Assembly (NCBI GenBank): GCA_026874595.1
Contig: JAPPUL010000062.1
Span: forward strand, 1 to 64,000
Origin: Sipunculus nudus
Taxonomy: Eukaryota > Annelida > Sipuncula > Golfingiida > Sipunculidae
DNA length: 64,000 bases
Reading direction: 5' to 3'
Each line of letters begins with the position of its first letter. Position 1 is the stretch's first letter. The position numbers were made by a program, and so were the translations under genes. This document shows positions 63,638-64,000 of the stretch, one piece after another. The notes beneath the pieces are model-generated. The model was not told where the DNA came from, searched no databases, and worked only from the letters and a program-made list of their open reading frames with translations.

Positions 63638-64000
63638 TATCAGTTTCAAAAGGATGCCTGCATATCTGTGGCCTATAGGGCATGTCACCGTGAAATCGCG
63701 AAATCTCATTCGACGAGAAACGGTGCGAGATTTTGCAAGATTTTTGGTTGGATCACCGAGAACTCACCAAGGGCTACAAGATGCAAAAATTTTGACCTCT
63801 CTAGCATAAAAACTGACAGAGTTAGAAGCTGAAAACTGCATATTTTCAAAATTCAAAGGTTTTACCCCAAAAATAGAGAAATCTGGCAATAGCGCACTTT
63901 GGCACCTATGCGCAAAAATAAGCCCATGGACCCTAGTTTAAGGTGCTGTGATGGAAATGGCCCAATGTTTAATAGTTCTGGAGGTATAGCACCAAAACAA
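63638..64000 (+). repeat. Second copy of the 1,274-bp segment (cut by window end)
   Basis: Identical to 62364-62726 over 363 bp, starting at TATCAGTTTCAAAAGG. The preceding bases differ (ATA against ATG), which places the duplication boundary at about 63638. It runs off the window. Confidence 0.9.

Overview
The window is non-coding, repeat-dominated DNA from an animal nuclear genome, most likely a marine invertebrate. A mollusc is a guess, based on the general look of the tetranucleotide-tailed repeats rather than on any diagnostic gene. It has no operons, rRNA or tRNA genes, no bacterial-style gene packing, and no open frame longer than 124 codons. The many short frames are by-products of repetition: most are repeated every 7,921 bp, and many begin at GTG or other non-ATG codons.

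Layout. (1) Positions 1-59,683 are one head-to-tail array of a 7,921-bp unit. There is a left-truncated unit U0 (1-7,819), six complete units U1-U6 (starting at 7,820, 15,741, 23,662, 31,583, 39,504 and 47,425) and a right-truncated unit U7 (55,346-59,683). U1-U6 have constant spacing and looked identical wherever I compared them, even in a (GACA)9 tract and a C12-A12 tract. U0 differs in two ways: about 28 one-base insertions confined to its first ~1.1 kb, and a (GACA)13 tract. (2) Each unit contains, in order: a ~2.64-kb block of ~7 monomers of a ~366-bp satellite; a 65-codon open stretch that looks like a captured exon; two diverged copies (M1 ~1.44 kb, M2 ~1.18 kb) of a modular interspersed repeat ending in CAAA/CAGA microsatellites; a (GACA)n tract; and ~2 kb of AT-rich unclassified DNA. 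That last part includes a diverged 832-bp-offset duplication carrying a minus-strand peptide-like motif. (3) Positions 59,684-64,000 are right-flanking DNA built from more diverged copies of the same modular repeats. They include ~300-bp modules, a cluster of nuclear-receptor-like half-sites, and a second recent duplication (1,274-bp offset) that runs off the window end.

No gene system can be reconstructed. The most interesting biological signal is that the conserved cores of the modular repeat coincide with textbook metazoan transcription-factor sites: RFX X-box palindromes, CTCF-like sites all in one orientation, and DR1/TCAAGGTCA-type nuclear-receptor composites. Amplifying the unit therefore also amplifies a regulatory-site cassette. 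Whether the eight-fold array is genomic fact or partly an assembly product is the first thing to settle.
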